64,000 nt of DNA, from the NCBI GenBank assembly GCA_026874595.1, contig CM049316.1, positions 35,965,339-36,029,338 on the forward strand, in the 5' to 3' direction. The notes beneath the pieces were generated by a model. The model was not told where the DNA came from. It searched no databases and worked only from the letters and a program-made list of their open reading frames with translations. Within the stretch, counting starts at the first letter, position 1. Every line of letters begins with the position of its first letter. The translations under genes were made by a program, and so were the position numbers. This document shows, in pieces, positions 60,030-64,000 of this stretch. Source of the stretch: Sipunculus nudus. Its lineage: Eukaryota; Annelida; Sipuncula; Golfingiida; Sipunculidae.

Positions 60030-60372
60030 ATGGGATGTTCATCTGCAGAGTTCCATTCAGGTTTTGGACTACATGACAGGGGCTTACACTCAAATATCCT
60101 GGCGTCAACCAGTTTCTGTGTACCAACACTGCGGGTCCTCAGGGTGTGTGTCCTCCCCATTGCTTGGTCATTACACTGAGGAACCTCTGAAGGAGCCCTC
60201 GTTTGTGAGTGAAGTGCCACTCTTGGGCAGTCTCTCCATTAAGGCTGCAGAACGCTCACCCAGGGTGGGAGCTGACCATGAAAAATTTCACCGCCTCGGC
60301 TGAGATCCAAACTCATGACCTCCCAGCTTTGAGCCCTGTGCTCTATCCCTGAGCCACAGAAGCCGGTAGGAG
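60030..60372 (-). repeat. tRNA-derived SINE, copy B
   Basis: On the minus strand the head reads CTTCTGTGGCTCAGGGATAG (A-box TGGCTCAGGGA) and GTCATGAGTTTGGATCTCAG (B-box region), then AGCCGAGGCGGTGAAATTTT. The tail ends TGGAACTCTGCAGATGAAC. Matches copy A at 52205-52552 in inverted orientation. Confidence 0.75.
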
Positions 60373-61023
60373 TGCCAAATTAAGTCATCATATGCCTGAC
60401 AGCCAGACTGGGAAGTTTGTACTACTGTGCTTATATAAGTTTACAATATGCTTAAACCCAAACACAACTATCATGATGTGGGTACAGAGCATATGCAACT
60501 TTAGTGGGTTTTATTATATCTAAACCAGGAGGTGAAGGTAGTATGTGTTCTCCTTGTTTGGTTGGTTTGTCTGTAAGCAACTTTAGGTTTACAGTAAAAT
60601 CCTGAAATTTTTAAGAGGGTTAGACTTGTAACACTCAAGTAACAAACTACTTACTTTTGCAGGTAATCTGGATCACTATCTGTTTTTACCCTGTTTTTAC
60701 GAACTGTTTGTATGCCTGTACTACCATTATTGACTAGAGTACTGAGTAACATAAATCCCTGCGAGTGTTGGGTACAAAAGCAGATATTTTTTTGTACTTC
60801 TTCTTGTATTATTTTACATGACAGTATAATTAATAAACTCATTCATCCATTCTTTATCATGTTTATTTTTCATTCATGAAAAAAACTTTTCCATTGTCAC
60901 GCCTTTGTCCCTAAGTTCAAGCCACCCATTGATAGATATTAGTACCAGTGCAAGCTCTGCCATTTTATTACAGAACCCATGGTACTGGACATAGCACTAT
61001 GAACAATCATGAAAGTATGACTC

Positions 61024-61050
61024 GGGGGGGGGGGGGGGGGGGGGGGGGGT
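61024..61050 (+). repeat. Poly-G run, ~27 G
   Basis: A single uninterrupted G homopolymer; strong quadruplex potential and a likely sequencing-length artefact site. A second run lies at 62799-62815. Confidence 0.9.
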
Positions 61051-61309
61051 TCTAGGTTCAAACTAGGCATCTTAGTTTTACTATATGCTAAAGCAAAATT
61101 CATACTGCTGTCTAACACTAATGCACAAATATCACAGAAGTAAAACCTCTCATAAATAATTCATACACTGGAGAATCAATAATTATGGATCACCTGTTCT
61201 TTGTCTTGCTAACATTAATCACATTAATTATGCTGATTCATGGTGAGTATATACACACAGGACAAAGTCCTCATTTCATAAAATTCAAATTTGTGGTCTC
61301 TCCCACTTA

Positions 61310-61600
61310 CCACAAACATCTTATGCAAACATAGATTTTTTGGAAATCAAACTAAGGTGAGATATTTTATTGATTAATATTTCTGATGAGTTTTATCAAA
61401 ATCCTTCATATTCTTCATAAGTTACACAACAAGGTAGCCTATTGACCCATGATGTTATTAAATATGTGTGGATGTTACCCATTATTGAACTCGGGTGAGA
61501 TAATCTGATAAGAAGTAGTTATGGTGAGTTTCATGAAAATCCATCAAAGCCAAAGTAAGTTATCTCCGCGACACTAAAAGTTAATTGACAGACTCTGGGT
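61310..61600 (+). repeat. ~150-bp dispersed repeats, third locus
   Basis: AAGGTGAGATATTTTATTGA, TTTCTGATGAGTTTTATCAA and GAGTTTCATGAAAATCCATC match the arrays at 40430-40780 and 46640-47110. Confidence 0.55.
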
Positions 61601-64000
61601 ATACCATTGTACTCCTGTCATATGACGAGCATATAAGAAGTATTTACAGGATTTATTAAGTAAATATTAACAAAAGAATTCAATAATAAAAGTAGATGAT
61701 AATTGAATAAATCTTAATATTAAAAAAAAAAATACTTCTGTTATAATAGCAGTAAGGGTTTTTATGTGAAATTTTGTTTGTTCTAGTTTACCATCCTGGC
61801 CTGGGGAAACAAAATGAAGTAGGCAAGCCATAACAACAGGTACTGGCAGGGTGGTGTTTTTCACAGCTATACCTCCAATGGTGCACTAAATAATCGGCAT
61901 CATATATCAAAGTTAATCTACAATTGTTTGGAATAAGACAACAAATTTGGTGATAACTTTTTGGCCCTCTCAGTAAACAATGTCAGTTAAACATATTTTG
62001 GAGAAATGGTATTAGGATTAACAATATATATATATTTGGACTACATCTTAACCCTCACCCACAAAATTATGCATATTTTTCTATTCAACAGATTTTGTGT
62101 TATCTTGCGAACAGAAATACCAGTAGCTCTTTTGTGATCTATTTGAAAGAGAACTCTTTTAAATTTTGGACAAAATTTGACAGTTTTTGTACTTACACTA
62201 CAGGCATTCTCTTGCTCCGCTTTAGTTACATATTCACCAACTTTTCAAAAGTGCCTATAGAGAGGGTTTGCTTTAGGTTAAAGGGAAACTTTAACACTGA
62301 AAATAAACATGCAATATGTTTGACCTCAGAAAGTTCTAGACAAATCAGGAAGTTCACAGTGCCAAACAAGAGTGCATTTTTTTGTATTCTAGGCAGATAA
62401 GGGTTTCATAAACAAACACTGATAAAAACATTACTTCCTTGCAGGGGTTTTGATACAGAGTGGGGATGGGAGGTATATCCCCTTGTAGGATTTTTCCAAC
62501 AGATAATTGAAAACAACACATGGATTTAATTTTAAAATCACCAAATGGCTGAAAGGTCTGTCTGAAACATATACTGGTAGTCTAACAGTTAAACGTGGTA
62601 AACAGGCAAGCTAGAATGGTTGCAGTCACTGGGCCTACGTCTGGATCGTTCCAGTACAAGCGAAAGAGTGGGGTGGCCTGAAGATTCTCGGCTGTAGGCC
62701 AGCCTACTTTACAATAGGGGTGGCCTATTAATGGGTCATTCCAAATATAGATCAAGGGTAATTGGCCTGATAACTTACAATCCCACTTTTAAGCCCGGGG
62801 GGGGGGGGGGGGGGGGTGGAGGGGGGCAGGATGGTTAATGTAATTATAACCTCTGCTTTTAAGAGAATAAGAAATATATTAATGATTAGAATTAAAGACT
62901 TTGGTTCCATTTTTGAGTTTACTTTAAAATACTATATTGTGGTATCTAAATCTGGTTTAGAATTAACCTATATTGGAAGCATTATGCCATATTTGTAAAA
63001 TAAGTGAAATGTGTGGAAAAAAATACCAATTCCCATTTAATGCAAAAAATTTTGATTCAATTCAAATTAAATTCGCAATTCAAAATGTTGCAATCATTTG
63101 AATACATTTCAATGGTGTGTAACAAGTGTTATCACAGGTGATCTAATACTTTTGCACAAGTTCACAACTTGCAGTTTTGTTCAGATTGGTTGAATGTGCT
63201 GCAAATATAAAAGAAATATCAGTAACTGTAAGTTTTAACCATTTCATGTGGTAAGGCATAGCAGCCAGACAGGGTTTACTTGTTTTACTAGGCAATTATT
63301 CCTTAAGATCAGTACACTCCTGAGGCAGCAAAATCTTGCATTTCCCAGTGCAATTCATATACTGTCCAAATACATGGGTTACTGTTATGTTCCTTTGGGT
63401 TTCAGATTAAAGTTATTTGCAAATGGGAATAGGAACCACTGATCACTACTGAGATAACAGCTAGTACAAGCACACCTTGCAAGCAGAGCAGCTCCAGGCA
63501 CACTGGATCCTATAACAATAGGCATATCCTAAAAAGTCACTGGACCAGAACAAGTCAGTTCAGTATTATCTGATCATGTAATATGGCACAGCAGGGAATT
63601 TGAAGAAATAGGATGTAATACATATTAAATACTCTTATCCTTTGCCTTATATTTAATATTATAACTATTATGGTTCAACTGTATATCTAGTATTATATTT
63701 CTATTACTTTACAAAGCTGAAAATTTTAATTACTGTATATCCTTATTATTATATTATTATTATCCCTTCTCTGGTGTGCTGAAACTGCTGATACAAACAA
63801 TTCAGTAGCCGTGATTTAGAAGCATTTAAGCTGTTACCATGCCCCTTGGATCACTGATGAGAGACTTTAAAACCAAATACTGCATGGCTGCTCTTCAAAC
63901 TGACTTTGAGCAACTTCCAATGAGTGACACTTAGGAAAATATGAGATCCAGAACTTTTGTTCATCAATTCAGATAAATAGAATGGAGCCTGTAAACTTCA

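Larger units (their letters stand above)
58091..64000. other. Region upstream of the carboxypeptidase gene, no gene recognised
   Basis: Should include the carboxypeptidase promoter and perhaps a 5' non-coding exon, but neither could be located. Contains a MITE (59555-60014), a SINE (60030-60372), dispersed ~150-bp repeats (61310-61600) and long G-runs (61024-61050, 62799-62815). No frame carries a recognisable domain. Confidence 0.5.

Noticed and set aside
60001-60303. 100-codon plus-strand frame
   Set aside because: It is antisense sequence of the SINE copy at 60030-60372.
1-64000. A multi-gene defence, biosynthetic or mobile system
   Set aside because: Only unrelated single eukaryotic genes and repeats were recognised; nothing in gene order or content indicates a coordinated system.

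Overview
The window looks like nuclear DNA of an animal, most likely a bivalve or other marine mollusc. It is AT-rich, its genes are split by GT-AG introns of 0.4 to 5.8 kb, and it is full of (AT)n, poly-C/poly-G runs, minisatellites, short non-autonomous DNA transposons, tRNA-derived SINEs and decayed retroelements. No bacterial signals (operons, Shine-Dalgarno sites, IS elements, CRISPR) are present. The mollusc assignment is an inference from this style plus the gene set, not from a diagnostic marker.

Left part (1-13.4 kb): an intracellular leucine-rich-repeat protein gene on the + strand. Its start codon probably sits in a tiny first coding exon at 376-383, with the rest in one exon at 5396-6302. 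The intron between carries a nested transposon pair (a 1.3-kb TA-flanked element inserted into an older G-rich element) and an AAGAACC-rich repeat. At 12.5-13.4 kb on the - strand is an intronless, broken lipase gene with an in-frame TGA, frameshifts and a later TAG.

Middle-left (13.5-23 kb): mostly repeats. A 3.77-kb element (17079-20844) has about 85-bp matching terminal inverted repeats and TA flanks. Next to it is the 3' end of a Ty3/gypsy-type retrotransposon on the - strand (RNase H remnant plus a 686-bp LTR).

23.3-26.3 kb: a three-exon + strand gene for a secreted cysteine-rich protein of 360 residues that I do not recognise. Its second intron is largely filled by a 26-bp minisatellite of about 33 copies.

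30.5-57.9 kb: the main gene, a complete serine carboxypeptidase of the cathepsin A (lysosomal protective protein) type on the - strand. I placed 13 coding exons by reading conserved motifs and splice sites; all phases close and give 474 residues with Ser/Asp/His catalytic motifs. Its introns hold a hAT-type element with an 8-bp target duplication, a 2.25-kb TA-flanked element, a MITE, SINEs, a LINE remnant, minisatellites, and two decayed tandem copies of part of exon 10.

58-64 kb: no gene recognised; repeats include inverted partners of a MITE and a SINE found inside the carboxypeptidase gene. The genes appear functionally unrelated neighbours. I found no multi-gene system; the most unusual content is the repeat and transposon architecture and the unrecognised secreted protein.
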